Below, piece by piece: positions 25,409 to 34,041 of a DNA stretch of 64,000 nt. A program made the translations under genes and the position numbers. Positions within the stretch are counted from its first letter, which is position 1. The number at the start of each line of letters is the position of its first letter. Location: NCBI GenBank assembly GCA_018000455.1, contig JAGNJW010000021.1, positions 29,438 through 93,437 of the forward strand. Reading direction: 5' to 3'. Below the pieces are notes generated by a model, which did not search any database, was not told the origin of the DNA, and saw only the letters and a list, made by a program, of their open reading frames with translations. This DNA is from Acidobacteriota bacterium. GTDB lineage: Bacteria > Acidobacteriota > Vicinamibacteria > Vicinamibacterales > UBA2999.

Positions 25409-28400
25409 CTACGACACGCCGGCCGCGAAGCGGGCACGGGCGGCGGCGACGATGCGGGCGTACTTCGCCTGCTGCAGCTGAAACTCGGTCTGCAGCAGCG
25501 CCAGCTGCGCGTCGGTGAGTTCGGCCGACGTGATGACGCCGTTCTCGTACGACACCTGGGCGATGGTCACGCTCTCGCGGGCAAGCTCGATGGCTTTCTG
25601 CTGCGTCGTGACCACTTCGGTGGCCGCTTCGAGGTCGGTCCAGGCCGTCTCGAGCTCGAGCCGCCCGGCGTCGAGGGCGGCACTCAGCCCGTGTTCCGCC
25701 TGGCGCACCTGCGCCTCGGCAACGCCACGGCGGGCCGCCGCCGCCGGCGATGCCAGCAGCGGCACCCGCAACGCCACACCAAACGTGTAGTTCTGGTTCG
25801 ATTGACGCAGCAGCCTGGTTGCTTCGTCATTCTGATACGCGACATTGCCGATGAGCGATACCTCCGGCTTCCTTTCGCCACGGGCGAGCGCGGCCGAGTA
25901 CGACGCGACCTGGCGCTGCGATTCGTAGGCCCGCAGGTCGGGACGCGCCGGCAGCGCCGCCGCCAGCGCCTCACGCGAATCCGGCGCCAGCACGTCGTCG
26001 AGCGTGCCCACGAGCTGCAGCTGCTGTGATTGCGGCAGTGCCAGCAGCGTTCGTATTGCCTGGTGTGACTGGTCGACGGCGGCCCGGTACTGGATCCGGC
26101 GGGCGCGCGCGTTGGCGAGATCCACTTCGGCCCGTAGCACATCGAGACGCGCCACCGAACCCGCCTCGAAGCGGATGCCGGCCAGTTCGAGCTGGCGGCC
26201 GGCGAGCGCCACGCCCTCATCAGCCACGCGCATGCTCTGCTCGTTCATGAGCGCGGCAAAGAACGTCTGCACGACGCGCAAGTGGAGCTCCTGCCGCGCC
26301 CGTTCGAGCGACAGCGCCGAGCCCTGCAGGGCGGCACGCTGCAGCTCGCGGCCGTTGGTCAGGCGGCCGCCGGTGTAGACCGCCTGCGACAGGTCGAGCT
26401 GCATCACGTTCTGGCGGACGAACGAGGCTTCGAAGCGCTGTTCGTCAGGGCCGAACACCCCGGCTGGAATCACGATCTCGGGAAAGCGCTGCAGCGGCTG
26501 GTACTGGTAGCTGAGCGAGGCCGTCGGCAGGAATGCCGCGCGAGCCTCGTCGACGCGAAATTCGCTGGCCTTCACGGTTTCCTGAGCCACCTTGAGCGAT
26601 TCGTTCGAGGTGAGAGCCCGTTCGAGCGCTTGATCGAACGTCAGCGCCATCGGCCCGGCGACCGTCGTCTGGCCGTAGGCGGTGGAGGCGCTCCAGAACC
26701 AGCCGGCCAGGGCGACGAGGGTGACCAGGCCCGCGATGCGCGTCGCCTGCCCGAGCTTGGCAGCGGCGGTGCCGGTGCGCCAGGCCGCCAGATGCTCCAT
26801 CAGACGGGCGAGTAGCAGATATGCGACCGGCACGACCAGCAGGGTCAGCGCCGTCGAGGTGATGAGGCCGCCGATGGTGGCAATCGAGATCGGCGCGCGG
26901 AACTCCGCGCCCTCGCCGGTAGCCGCAGCCGACGGCAACATCCCGAAGATCATCGCGAAGGTCGTCATCAGGATGGGCCGCAGGCGGATGGGCCCTGCTT
27001 TGAGGATGGCGTCCCGCACCGGCAGCCCGACCTCGCGATGGTAGTGGTTGGTCAGGTCGACGAGCAGAATCGCGTTCTTCGTGACCAGCCCCATCAGCAT
27101 CACGACACCGATCATGGCGGGCATGCCGATGTTGTTGCCGGTCACGAGCATGCCGAGCAGCGCGCCGACGATGGCCAGCGGCAGCGACAGCATGATCAGG
27201 AGCGGTTCGGTGAAGGACTCGAACTGCGAGGCCAGCACGATATAGATGAAGGCGATGGCGAGCATCAGCGCCAGACCCATCGAGGCCGCCGACTCCTGCA
27301 TCATCTCGACGTCGCCGGCGTAGCCCCACTCGAAGTTGTCGGGCATCTGTACCGTGGCCATGACGGCGTCGAGGTCCCTGGTCATGTCGCCGAGCGCCCG
27401 GCCGTCGAGTTCGATGGCGATCTTGGCCTGGCGCCGGCGCTGCTCCCGCTCGATGTTGGTCGGTCCGACCCCCGGCTCCATCGTCACGATGTCACCGGTG
27501 CGCACGACGGCGCCGCTCGACGAATAGAGCGGCGTGCGGGCGATCAGCGTGAAGTCGTTACGGTATTCGGGCGCCAACCGCACGCGGACGTCGAACTCAT
27601 CCTCGCCGTCACGCAGCTTGGTCGGCACGACACCCTCGACCATGCCGCGCAGCTGCGATGCCACGGTGGCGACCTGGAAGCCGAGGTCGGCGGCGAGCGC
27701 CCGGTTGACCTGTGCCACCATCTCCGGCTGGCCGCCCTCGAGTGTGCTGTCGACGTCGACCGCCCCCGGCACCTGCCGCACTTTGGTCACCACCTCGTCG
27801 CTCAAGCGCTGGAGCGCGATCATGTCGTCGCCACGCACGAAGATGTTCACCGGCGCCTCGCTCGGCGCGCCCTGCATGAACTCCGGGTCGGTGACCGTGG
27901 CCTTGACGAGCGGCACGTCGGCCAGCCGGGCCCGCGCGTCGGCCTTGATGGCGAGCAGGCCGCGTTCACGCGCCTGCTTCGGAGTGGTCTTGACCTGCAG
28001 GCGGGCCCGCAGCGCATCGCCGTTGACACCGACAGTCGAGAAGATCTGACGCACCTCGGGAATGCCCTTGATGACCGTCTCGACGCCGGCGACGGTCGCC
28101 TCGCTCTGGGCGAACGACGTCCCCGGCGGCAGTTCGACGAGCACCTCCATCTGGCCCCGGTCCTCGAGCGGCACGAACTCGGTGCCGATCACGGTCAGCG
28201 TCGACAGGCTGCCGACGAAGACGAGCGCCGCCGCCGCCACGACCTTCCACGGATGATCGAGTGCCCAGCCGAGCAGGCGGTGGTAGCGCCGATCGATGCG
28301 GTCGTAGAACTCGCCCCAGCGTTCCAGGAAACGGCCCACGGCGGTGGCGCGGCGTTCCTCTGGCGGAATGAACCGCACGAACCGCGACGACAGCATCGGG

Positions 28401-29836
28401 TCGAGCGTGAAGGCGACCAGCAGCGACATCGCCACCGCGAAGGCGATGGTCAGGGCAAACTGCTTGAAGAACTGCCCGACGATCCCGGTCATGAAGCCGA
28501 CCGGCAGGAACACGGCCAGAATCGTGAAAGTCGTTGCCATGACGGCCAGGCCGATCTCGGCCGTGCCGTCGCGCGCCGCCTGTACCGGAGTCTTGCCCAT
28601 CTCCATGTGGCGGAAGATGTTCTCCCGCACCACGACGGCGTCGTCGATGAGGATGCCGATGACGAGCGAGAGCGCCATCAGCGACATCATGTTGAACGTG
28701 AAGCCGGCCACGTACATGAAGAAGAACGTGGCAATGACCGACGTCGGCAGCGCCAGCGCCGTGATCAGCGTCGAACGCCAGTCGCGCATGAAGAGGAAGA
28801 TCACGACCACGGCCATGAAGCCGCCGAACAGGATGTGGCCGCGCACGTCGCGCACGTTCTCCTTGATGAAGTCGGCGTCGTTGTGCACCGGCTGGATCTC
28901 GAGATCCGGGAACGAGGCGGCGACGCGGGCGAGGGTCGCAGTGACGCGGTCGGTGATCTCGACCGTGTTGGCGCCCGACTGCTTGCGCACGGAGAACGAG
29001 ACCGCGTCGGCGCCGTTGAGGCGGGTCGTGGACTTACGTTCCTCGAACCCGTCGATGACGGCTCCGACGTCCTTCACGCGTACCGTCGAGCCACCCGCCG
29101 AGCGGAGGATCACGTTGGCGATCTCGTCGGCGTTCTTGAACTCGCCCTTGGTGCGGAGCGTCACGCTGCGGCCGTCGCGTTCGACGTTGCCGCCGGGGAG
29201 ATCGAGGTTCTCGGCGGCCAGCCGGCCGGCCACCTCGGTCACCGGCATGCCGAGCGCCTCGAGCCGGCGCGGATCGAGATTGACCTGGATCTCCCGTACC
29301 TGGCCGCCGTTGATCTCGATCGCGGCGACGCCGTCGATCTGCTCGAGCAGCGGCTTGAGCTCTTCGTCGACCTGGCGGCGAACGCGGTCGGAGGGCTGTG
29401 TGGAGCCGACGGCGTAGACGGCGACCGGCAGGGCCGCGACGTCGAAGCGCTGAATGGTCGGGTCTTCGATATCCGGTGGCAGGAGGCCGCGGATGGCGAC
29501 CACCTTCTCGCGCACCTCGGCCGCGGCGGCTTGGGCGTCGACTTCGAGGCGCAACTCGACGCCGACGCGCGAGAACCCTTCGGTCGACGTGGAGATGACC
29601 CGCTTGACACCGTTGATTCCCGAGACGGCGTCCTCGACGCGCCGCGTGACGAGCGATTCGACCTCCTCGGGTGCAGCGCCGGGAAACACGACGCCGACGT
29701 TAATGAAGGGGAAGTTGACCTCGGGGAAGAGATCGATGCCCAGGCGTCCCATCGAGACCAGTCCGAGCACCACGAAGCTCATGATGGTCATGGTCGCGAA
29801 GACCGGGCGTTTGATCGACGTATCGGAGATCCACAT
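25409..29836 (-). CDS. HAE-1-type RND efflux permease fused to a TolC-family outer-membrane factor
   Basis: One uninterrupted 1475-residue frame. Residues 1 to about 1017 form an RND proton antiporter: first helix PVFATMTIMSFVVLGLVSMG, porter domains, the TM4 proton relay Asp pair in LVIGILIDDAVVVREN, and TM10 with GLVTKNAILLVD. Residues 1034-1048 are a new hydrophobic helix after Lys/Arg (RIAGLVTLVALAGWFW) followed by a signal-peptidase-like site near AYGQ (1053-1056). Residues about 1060-1475 are a TolC-type OEP domain with paired coiled coils (AAEVREKV-type repeats such as ARQELHLRVVQTFFAALMNE). It should pump hydrophobic compounds out of the cell with the HlyD-family adaptor encoded just upstream. 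The fusion is unusual; see findings. Confidence 0.93.
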   Translation of the reverse strand: MWISDTSIKRPVFATMTIMSFVVLGLVSMGRLGIDLFPEVNFPFINVGVVFPGAAPEEVESLVTRRVEDAVSGINGVKRVISTSTEGFSRVGVELRLEVDAQAAAAEVREKVVAIRGLLPPDIEDPTIQRFDVAALPVAVYAVGSTQPSDRVRRQVDEELKPLLEQIDGVAAIEINGGQVREIQVNLDPRRLEALGMPVTEVAGRLAAENLDLPGGNVERDGRSVTLRTKGEFKNADEIANVILRSAGGSTVRVKDVGAVIDGFEERKSTTRLNGADAVSFSVRKQSGANTVEITDRVTATLARVAASFPDLEIQPVHNDADFIKENVRDVRGHILFGGFMAVVVIFLFMRDWRSTLITALALPTSVIATFFFMYVAGFTFNMMSLMALSLVIGILIDDAVVVRENIFRHMEMGKTPVQAARDGTAEIGLAVMATTFTILAVFLPVGFMTGIVGQFFKQFALTIAFAVAMSLLVAFTLDPMLSSRFVRFIPPEERRATAVGRFLERWGEFYDRIDRRYHRLLGWALDHPWKVVAAAALVFVGSLSTLTVIGTEFVPLEDRGQMEVLVELPPGTSFAQSEATVAGVETVIKGIPEVRQIFSTVGVNGDALRARLQVKTTPKQARERGLLAIKADARARLADVPLVKATVTDPEFMQGAPSEAPVNIFVRGDDMIALQRLSDEVVTKVRQVPGAVDVDSTLEGGQPEMVAQVNRALAADLGFQVATVASQLRGMVEGVVPTKLRDGEDEFDVRVRLAPEYRNDFTLIARTPLYSSSGAVVRTGDIVTMEPGVGPTNIEREQRRRQAKIAIELDGRALGDMTRDLDAVMATVQMPDNFEWGYAGDVEMMQESAASMGLALMLAIAFIYIVLASQFESFTEPLLIMLSLPLAIVGALLGMLVTGNNIGMPAMIGVVMLMGLVTKNAILLVDLTNHYHREVGLPVRDAILKAGPIRLRPILMTTFAMIFGMLPSAAATGEGAEFRAPISIATIGGLITSTALTLLVVPVAYLLLARLMEHLAAWRTGTAAAKLGQATRIAGLVTLVALAGWFWSASTAYGQTTVAGPMALTFDQALERALTSNESLKVAQETVKASEFRVDEARAAFLPTASLSYQYQPLQRFPEIVIPAGVFGPDEQRFEASFVRQNVMQLDLSQAVYTGGRLTNGRELQRAALQGSALSLERARQELHLRVVQTFFAALMNEQSMRVADEGVALAGRQLELAGIRFEAGSVARLDVLRAEVDLANARARRIQYRAAVDQSHQAIRTLLALPQSQQLQLVGTLDDVLAPDSREALAAALPARPDLRAYESQRQVASYSAALARGERKPEVSLIGNVAYQNDEATRLLRQSNQNYTFGVALRVPLLASPAAAARRGVAEAQVRQAEHGLSAALDAGRLELETAWTDLEAATEVVTTQQKAIELARESVTIAQVSYENGVITSAELTDAQLALLQTEFQLQQAKYARIVAAARARFAAGVS

Positions 29837-29866
29837 GGCGATGTTTGCTCGGAAGCTGAGCCGCGG

Positions 29867-30997
29867 CTAGTTGATGGTCGTGCGGACGCGCGTCCCGTCC
29901 GCGAGTTGCCGCCGGGCGTCGGCGACGACGATGTCGCCGGCGGCAAGTCCGGTCAGGATCTGGATGCGCGTGCCGTCCGAGAGGCCTTCGGTCACGTCCA
30001 CCGCCCTGACGGCGTCGCCCTGCACGACCAGCGCCACGCGCTGTCCGCCCCGGGTGGTGACGGCTTCACGCGGGACGATGACGCCGGCAGAGGCTCGTTC
30101 GGTGACGATGCGCGCCGTCGCGTACATGCCTGAGAGCAGCACGGCGTCCGGGTTCGGCACGCGGATTTCGACGCGAAAGTGCCGGTTGCGTTCGTTCACC
30201 TCGGGCGCAATGGCGGCCAGCTCGCCTTGGTAGACCTGGCCCGGGAACGCCTGCACGACGACCTCGGCCGGCATGCCGGCCTTGAGCCGGCCGGCCTCGA
30301 GTTCCGAGACGCCGGCTTCGAGCGTCAACACGCGCAGGTCGGCGATGACGACGACCGGAAGGTCACCCGGCATGGCGCCCGGATCGTAGTTACGTTCGAC
30401 GACATGGCCCGTGACCGGCGCACTGAGGGTCGTGTCGCGCTGTACTTCCCGCGCCCGGCGCTGGGCGGCCTCGGCCTGGGCGAGACTGGCCCGCGCCAGC
30501 TGGCGCTGCGCCGCGGCGGCCTTGTTGGCGGTCTCGGCGGCGTCGAGGCGCTGCCGGGGCAGGGCGCCTTTCTCGAAGAGGTTGCCAGCGCGCTCGAACT
30601 CGGTCGTGGCGTTCGAGAGCGCCGCCTCGGCGGCGTCGACGCCGGCGAGGGCGACGGCGACGCTGGCGGCGGCGGCATCGGCCTGCGCATCGATCTCGCG
30701 CCGGTCGAGCGTGGCCACGGTCTGGCCTTCCCGCACCGGGGAGCCGATGCGGACCAACACGCTCTCGAGAGCGCCCGGCACGCGCGGCTTCACGCCCACG
30801 CGCGCTTGCGGTGCGAGGTTGCCCGACAGCTCGAGGGTCGCTTCGAGCGTGCCGGATTGCGCTTTGACGGCGACCACGTCGACTGGCGGGACGGCCACCG
30901 GCGCGGCGGCCTGAGGCGCGGAGCCGCCGCCGCACGCGGCCAGCGTGACGAGTGAGAGAACTCCAGCGGCAACGAGGGACAGGCGGCTAGCCTTCAT
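29867..30997 (-). CDS. RND efflux periplasmic adaptor lipoprotein (HlyD/AcrA family)
   Basis: 376 residues. The start is ATG 30997, because the signal peptide with lipobox LVTLAAC (Cys22) begins there; the frame is open to 31063. The mature protein has the lipoyl half-motifs, an alpha-helical hairpin rich in Ala/Glu (ADAAAASVAVALAGVDAAEA), the VSELEAGRLKAGMPAEV barrel and a membrane-proximal domain ending ADGTRVRTTIN. It would bridge the pump and its TolC domain. The first 11 bp overlap the end of the TetR gene and GGAG lies nine bases before the ATG; the pump gene follows after 30 bp. Confidence 0.93.
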   Translation of the reverse strand: MKASRLSLVAAGVLSLVTLAACGGGSAPQAAAPVAVPPVDVVAVKAQSGTLEATLELSGNLAPQARVGVKPRVPGALESVLVRIGSPVREGQTVATLDRREIDAQADAAAASVAVALAGVDAAEAALSNATTEFERAGNLFEKGALPRQRLDAAETANKAAAAQRQLARASLAQAEAAQRRAREVQRDTTLSAPVTGHVVERNYDPGAMPGDLPVVVIADLRVLTLEAGVSELEAGRLKAGMPAEVVVQAFPGQVYQGELAAIAPEVNERNRHFRVEIRVPNPDAVLLSGMYATARIVTERASAGVIVPREAVTTRGGQRVALVVQGDAVRAVDVTEGLSDGTRIQILTGLAAGDIVVADARRQLADGTRVRTTIN

Positions 30998-31682
30998 GTG
31001 ACGAGACTCCGGTGGGGCGCGCGGTCGACGAGGCAGCGTCGTCGGCCGGGTGACAAGGCGCAAAGGTCAAGGCAGTGCCGGCGGACAAGCCGGCGAGGGT
31101 GGTTTCGAGGACGTCGCCCGCCAGGGCATCGCAGTCTTCCCCAGGGGCGAGGCGACATGTGCAGCCGAGCACGGCCGGCCCGGTCATGGCGGCCCACAAG
31201 ACGTGAAGTGCCACCTGCGGATCGAGCCCCCCCGGCAACTGGCCCGAGTCGATCGCACGCTGAATGACGGCGGCGACGCGTTCGATCATCTGCTGCAGCA
31301 GACCGAAGCCCTGCCACTGCTTTGTGATGGCCGGCACCGCTCGGTCGACGAACATCAGATGGAAGAACTCGCGCTGGTCTTTCGAGAACCGGTAGTAGGC
31401 CCACCAGCAATTGCGCAGGTCCTGCATCGGATCGGCGTCACCGGCCGCGTCGCGGATGGCGGCGTCCAGACGGGTGAAGCCTTCGGCCGCGAGCGCAAAG
31501 AAGATGTCGTCCTTGCCGGGGAAGTAGCTGTAGATGGCCGCCGGGCTGTACTCGATGCGCTCGGCCACCTTGCGGATCGAGACGTTGGCGTAACCTTCGG
31601 CGACGAACAAGTCACGCGCCGCGGTGAGAATCGACGCACGAACGGCGTGACGCTCCCTGTCCTGTCGCTCTCTGATGCCCAT
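30987..31682 (-). CDS. TetR-family repressor of the efflux operon
   Basis: 231 residues. An N-terminal helix-turn-helix (AVRASILTAARDLFVAEGYA, then SIRKVAERIEYSPAAIYSYF with PGKDDIF) is followed by a helical ligand domain (WAYYRFSKDQREFFHLMFVD). First gene of a three-gene operon with the adaptor and pump. A 27-bp near-palindrome 18 bp upstream is the probable operator. The inducer is unknown. An additional Cys-rich bit (LGCTCRLAPGEDC) is notable but not a recognised sensor motif. Confidence 0.9.
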   Translation of the reverse strand: MGIRERQDRERHAVRASILTAARDLFVAEGYANVSIRKVAERIEYSPAAIYSYFPGKDDIFFALAAEGFTRLDAAIRDAAGDADPMQDLRNCWWAYYRFSKDQREFFHLMFVDRAVPAITKQWQGFGLLQQMIERVAAVIQRAIDSGQLPGGLDPQVALHVLWAAMTGPAVLGCTCRLAPGEDCDALAGDVLETTLAGLSAGTALTFAPCHPADDAASSTARPTGVSSHEG

Positions 31683-31699
31683 CTACCTCAGCCTGACCG

Positions 31700-31726
31700 A
31701 ACGCCGTTTAGAAATCTAATGGCGTT
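31700..31726 (-). promoter_or_regulatory. Candidate TetR operator (nested inverted repeat)
   Basis: AACGCC (31700-31705) and GGCGTT (31721-31726) enclose the 12-bp palindrome TTAGAAATCTAA (31708-31719). Spacers are 2 and 1 bp, so the two nested repeats are off-centre by half a base. It lies 18 bp before the repressor start and about 55 bp before the divergent membrane-protein gene, so it could control both directions. Confidence 0.7.
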
Positions 31727-31765
31727 TGACGGCCTGACCCGCCGGGAGGTTCCGGGCGGGTGGGC

Positions 31766-31771
31766 TACACT
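31766..31771 (+). promoter_or_regulatory. Candidate -10 box for the 130-residue membrane protein
   Basis: TACACT ends ten bases before GTG 31781, which would put transcription start next to the start codon. No good -35 is visible at the right distance. Evidence is the -10 match and position only. Confidence 0.35.
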
Positions 31772-31780
31772 AGGGGTTCT

Positions 31781-32173
31781 GTGGGAGTGACTGCGGCTGC
31801 ACGCGCACAATCCGTCCCGCCGGTGGTCGCCGCCGCACTTGCGTGGCTGATGCCTGGGGCCGGACACTTTCTTTTGGGTAAACGCCAAAAAGGAGTCATC
31901 TTCTTGGTGGCCATCCCGGCGATGTTCATTCTGGGGCTGGCGCTGCAGGGACGCATGTTTCCCTTCGACTTCTCGCAACCGCTGGCAGGGTTGGCGGCCC
32001 TGGCCGCCCGCGGCGCCGGCCTGCCGGCGTTCGTCGCCGGCTGGCTCGGGTTCGGCCCCGGGCTGGTGACAGCCGCTTCCTACGAGTACGGCAACACGTT
32101 TGTCATCGTCAGCGGTCTTCTCAACATGCTCGTCGCGCTCGACGCCTTCGATGTCGCTTCCGGGCGCAAGTGA
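31781..32173 (+). CDS. Small multi-pass membrane protein (DUF6677-like)
   Basis: About 130 residues with three or four hydrophobic helices (VVAAALAWLMPGAGHFLLG, GVIFLVAIPAMFILGLAL, GNTFVIVSGLLNMLVALDAF). The PGAGHFLLGKRQKG motif resembles the PG-x-GHxxxG segment seen in TM2-like and DUF6677 families. Possible starts are GTG 31781 or 31787; none has a strong ribosome site. The downstream 57-residue membrane protein and VanZ protein follow closely. Function unknown. Confidence 0.65.
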   Translation: MGVTAAARAQSVPPVVAAALAWLMPGAGHFLLGKRQKGVIFLVAIPAMFILGLALQGRMFPFDFSQPLAGLAALAARGAGLPAFVAGWLGFGPGLVTAASYEYGNTFVIVSGLLNMLVALDAFDVASGRK

Positions 32174-32174
32174 G

Positions 32175-32348
32175 ATGACCAGCCACCTGTTGTACATGGT
32201 GCTCTTCGCCTTCTTCGTGGCCCTGGTGTTTGCCACCATCGCTCACGACGAACCGGGCCAGCAAGCCCGGCTGGGTCTCAGAATCTTCGGCGGGTTCGTG
32301 GCGGCTGGCCTCGTGCTCGGCTGGCTGATGTACCCCCTACCGCTGTGA
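32175..32348 (+). CDS. 57-residue two-helix membrane protein
   Basis: ATG 32175 starts one base after the previous stop. Two hydrophobic helices (LLYMVLFAFFVALVFATIAH and FGGFVAAGLVLGWLMYPLPL) are joined by a polar loop DEPGQQARLGL. The same frame is open upstream to 32100 inside the preceding gene, but the hydrophobic protein begins at this ATG. No family recognised; tight spacing suggests co-function with its membrane neighbours. Confidence 0.55.
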   Translation: MTSHLLYMVLFAFFVALVFATIAHDEPGQQARLGLRIFGGFVAAGLVLGWLMYPLPL

Positions 32349-32364
32349 CGGCGGCGGTTCGTTC

Positions 32365-32775
32365 GTGATGCGGCCGTCAGACACCGCGGCGCCGTCGCTG
32401 GTGGCGCTCTGGGGGCCGGTCGCCCTCTACATGGCGCTCATCTTCTGGGTATCGTCGATGTCGTCGCCGCCAGCGCCCGGCGCAGTCAACGACAAAGTGC
32501 TCCACATTGGTTGTTACGGCGGCCTCGCCGCCCTGACCTTGCGCGCGACCGCGGGTGGACGCCTCTCGGGCGTGACCTGGACGTCGGGGCTGCTGGCCTG
32601 GGCGATTGCGACCGCGTACGGGGCGACCGATGAGTTCCATCAGGCCTTCGTGCCACTCCGGTCCGTGGAATTGGCTGACCTGGCGGCCGACGCCGTGGGC
32701 GCGGCGCTGGCCGTGGCCGTGCTCGGAGCCTTCGGTATAATCGCTCGTTCGCGCGCGGCGGGGCGCTCGCGCTGA
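32365..32775 (+). CDS. VanZ-family membrane protein
   Basis: 136 residues with four predicted helices and the VanZ hallmarks VNDKVLHIGCYGGLAA and YGATDEFHQAFVPLRSVELADLAADAVG. VanZ-like proteins are common small membrane proteins of uncertain role; no resistance function should be read from the name. Starts at GTG 32365, with ATG 32368 as second codon. The gene end contains the -10 box used by the next gene. Confidence 0.85.
   Translation: MMRPSDTAAPSLVALWGPVALYMALIFWVSSMSSPPAPGAVNDKVLHIGCYGGLAALTLRATAGGRLSGVTWTSGLLAWAIATAYGATDEFHQAFVPLRSVELADLAADAVGAALAVAVLGAFGIIARSRAAGRSR
32736..32741 (+). promoter_or_regulatory. -10 box (TATAAT) before the enoyl-CoA hydratase operon
   Basis: A perfect TATAAT inside the 3' end of the VanZ-like gene, about 42 bp before ATG 32783. 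The -35 region is not consensus. It would allow the downstream run through ribH, nusB, lysS and lolCD to be transcribed independently. Confidence 0.45.
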
Positions 32776-32782
32776 GGGGACG

Positions 32783-33565
32783 ATGACTGACGAAAACCTG
32801 CTGGTCGAGCGCGATGGGGCGGTGGCGATTGTCACAATCAACCGGCCCGCCAAGTTGAACGCGCTGAACACCCAGACCATCAGCGAGTTGCATCACGTGG
32901 CGCTCGCCCTCGGCGCCGACATCGGCGTTGGCGCCATCGTGCTCACCGGGGCCGGCGAGAAGGCCTTCGTGGCCGGGGCCGATATCAACGAACTGGCCGC
33001 GCTCACCCCGGCCGACGGCAAGGAGCATGCCGCCTTCGGCCAGCGGGCTTTCGACGCTGTCGAAACGCTGGGCAAGCCGGTCATCGCCGCCATCAATGGC
33101 TTCGCGCTCGGCGGCGGCTGCGAGCTGGCCATGGCCTGCACGCTCAGGATCGCGGCCGACTCCGCCCGGCTCGGCCAGCCCGAGATCAATCTCGGCCTCA
33201 CGCCGGGCTATGCCGGGTCACAGCGGTTGCCGCGCCTCATCGGCCGCGGCCGCGCCCTCGAGATGCTGCTGACCGGCGAGCCCATCAGCGCCCAGCGCGC
33301 CTACGAGATCGGCCTCGTCAACCGCGTCGTGCCGGCCGCGGAGCTGCGCAGCGAGGCCGTGAAGCTGGCGGCGGCGCTGGCGGCCAAGGCGCCGCTGGCA
33401 AGGCGCTACATCCTCGAAGCGGTCTACCACGGAGCCGAGATGCCCCTGATCGAGGCGCAGCATCTGGAGACCACGCTCTTCGGGCTCGCCGCCTCCACCG
33501 ACGACATGAGGGAAGGCACCCGCGCTTTCATCGAGAAGCGCCCGGCCGTGTGGAAGGGTCGGTAG
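32783..33565 (+). CDS. Enoyl-CoA hydratase/isomerase (crotonase family)
   Basis: 260 residues. The oxyanion-hole segments are KAFVAGADINELAAL and NGFALGGGCELAMACTLRIA (first catalytic Glu after GGGC), and the second Glu is in ARLGQPEINLGLTPG; both catalytic acids are present, favouring a hydratase (crotonase) over isomerase. It probably hydrates enoyl-CoA in fatty-acid or butanoate metabolism. First gene of a run with very short gaps through lolD. Confidence 0.92.
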   Translation: MTDENLLVERDGAVAIVTINRPAKLNALNTQTISELHHVALALGADIGVGAIVLTGAGEKAFVAGADINELAALTPADGKEHAAFGQRAFDAVETLGKPVIAAINGFALGGGCELAMACTLRIAADSARLGQPEINLGLTPGYAGSQRLPRLIGRGRALEMLLTGEPISAQRAYEIGLVNRVVPAAELRSEAVKLAAALAAKAPLARRYILEAVYHGAEMPLIEAQHLETTLFGLAASTDDMREGTRAFIEKRPAVWKGR

Positions 33566-33567
33566 CG

Positions 33568-34041
33568 GTGCCCGCGTTCAAAGGCCGGCGGACTGCCGCC
33601 GGGTGCCGCTTTGCGATCGTCGTCGCGCGCTTCAACGACTTCGTCACCAAGCGTCTGCTGGCTGGCGCCACAGAGGCGCTGGTGGCGGCTGGCGTCGAGC
33701 CCGAGGCGATCGACATCGTGTGGGTGCCGGGTGCGTTCGAGGTGGCCTCGGCGGCGCTCCACGTCGCCACGACGCGGGCGCCGTCGGCCGTCATCTGCCT
33801 TGGCTGCGTGATCAAGGGTGGCACCCCGCACTTCGAGTACATCTGCGCCGCGGCCGCCCACGGCGTCACCACCGCGTCGCTCGAGTCGGGGGTGCCGATG
33901 GCGTTCGGCATCCTGACGACCGACTCGGTGGAACAGGCCGTCGAGCGCGCCGGCCCGGGGCCGTCGAACAAGGGCTACGAGGCGGCGATGGCGGCCGTGG
34001 AGATGGCCACCCTCCGGATGGCGCTCGAGGCGCGCTCGTGA
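33568..34041 (+). CDS. ribH: 6,7-dimethyl-8-ribityllumazine synthase
   Basis: 157 residues. Penultimate riboflavin step. Signatures: AIVVARFNDFVTKRLLAGA, IVWVPGAFEVASAA, ICLGCVIKGGTPHFEYICAA (with catalytic His) and FGILTTDSVEQAVERAG plus GPSNKGYEAA. GTG 33568 with GGAAGGG ten bases upstream is chosen; GTG 33550 inside the hydratase gene is an alternative. Overlaps nusB by four bases (GTGA). Confidence 0.95.
   Translation: MPAFKGRRTAAGCRFAIVVARFNDFVTKRLLAGATEALVAAGVEPEAIDIVWVPGAFEVASAALHVATTRAPSAVICLGCVIKGGTPHFEYICAAAAHGVTTASLESGVPMAFGILTTDSVEQAVERAGPGPSNKGYEAAMAAVEMATLRMALEARS

Noticed and set aside
27038..30133. A long (about 1030-codon) open frame on the + strand opposite the RND-TolC gene
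   Set aside because: Mirror of the high-GC codon pattern of the real gene; low-complexity Arg/His/Gly-rich translation with no domain motif, whereas the minus strand has an entire RND and TolC protein.
32365..32775. VanZ-like gene as glycopeptide resistance
   Set aside because: VanZ-family proteins are widespread and no vanHAX genes are present.
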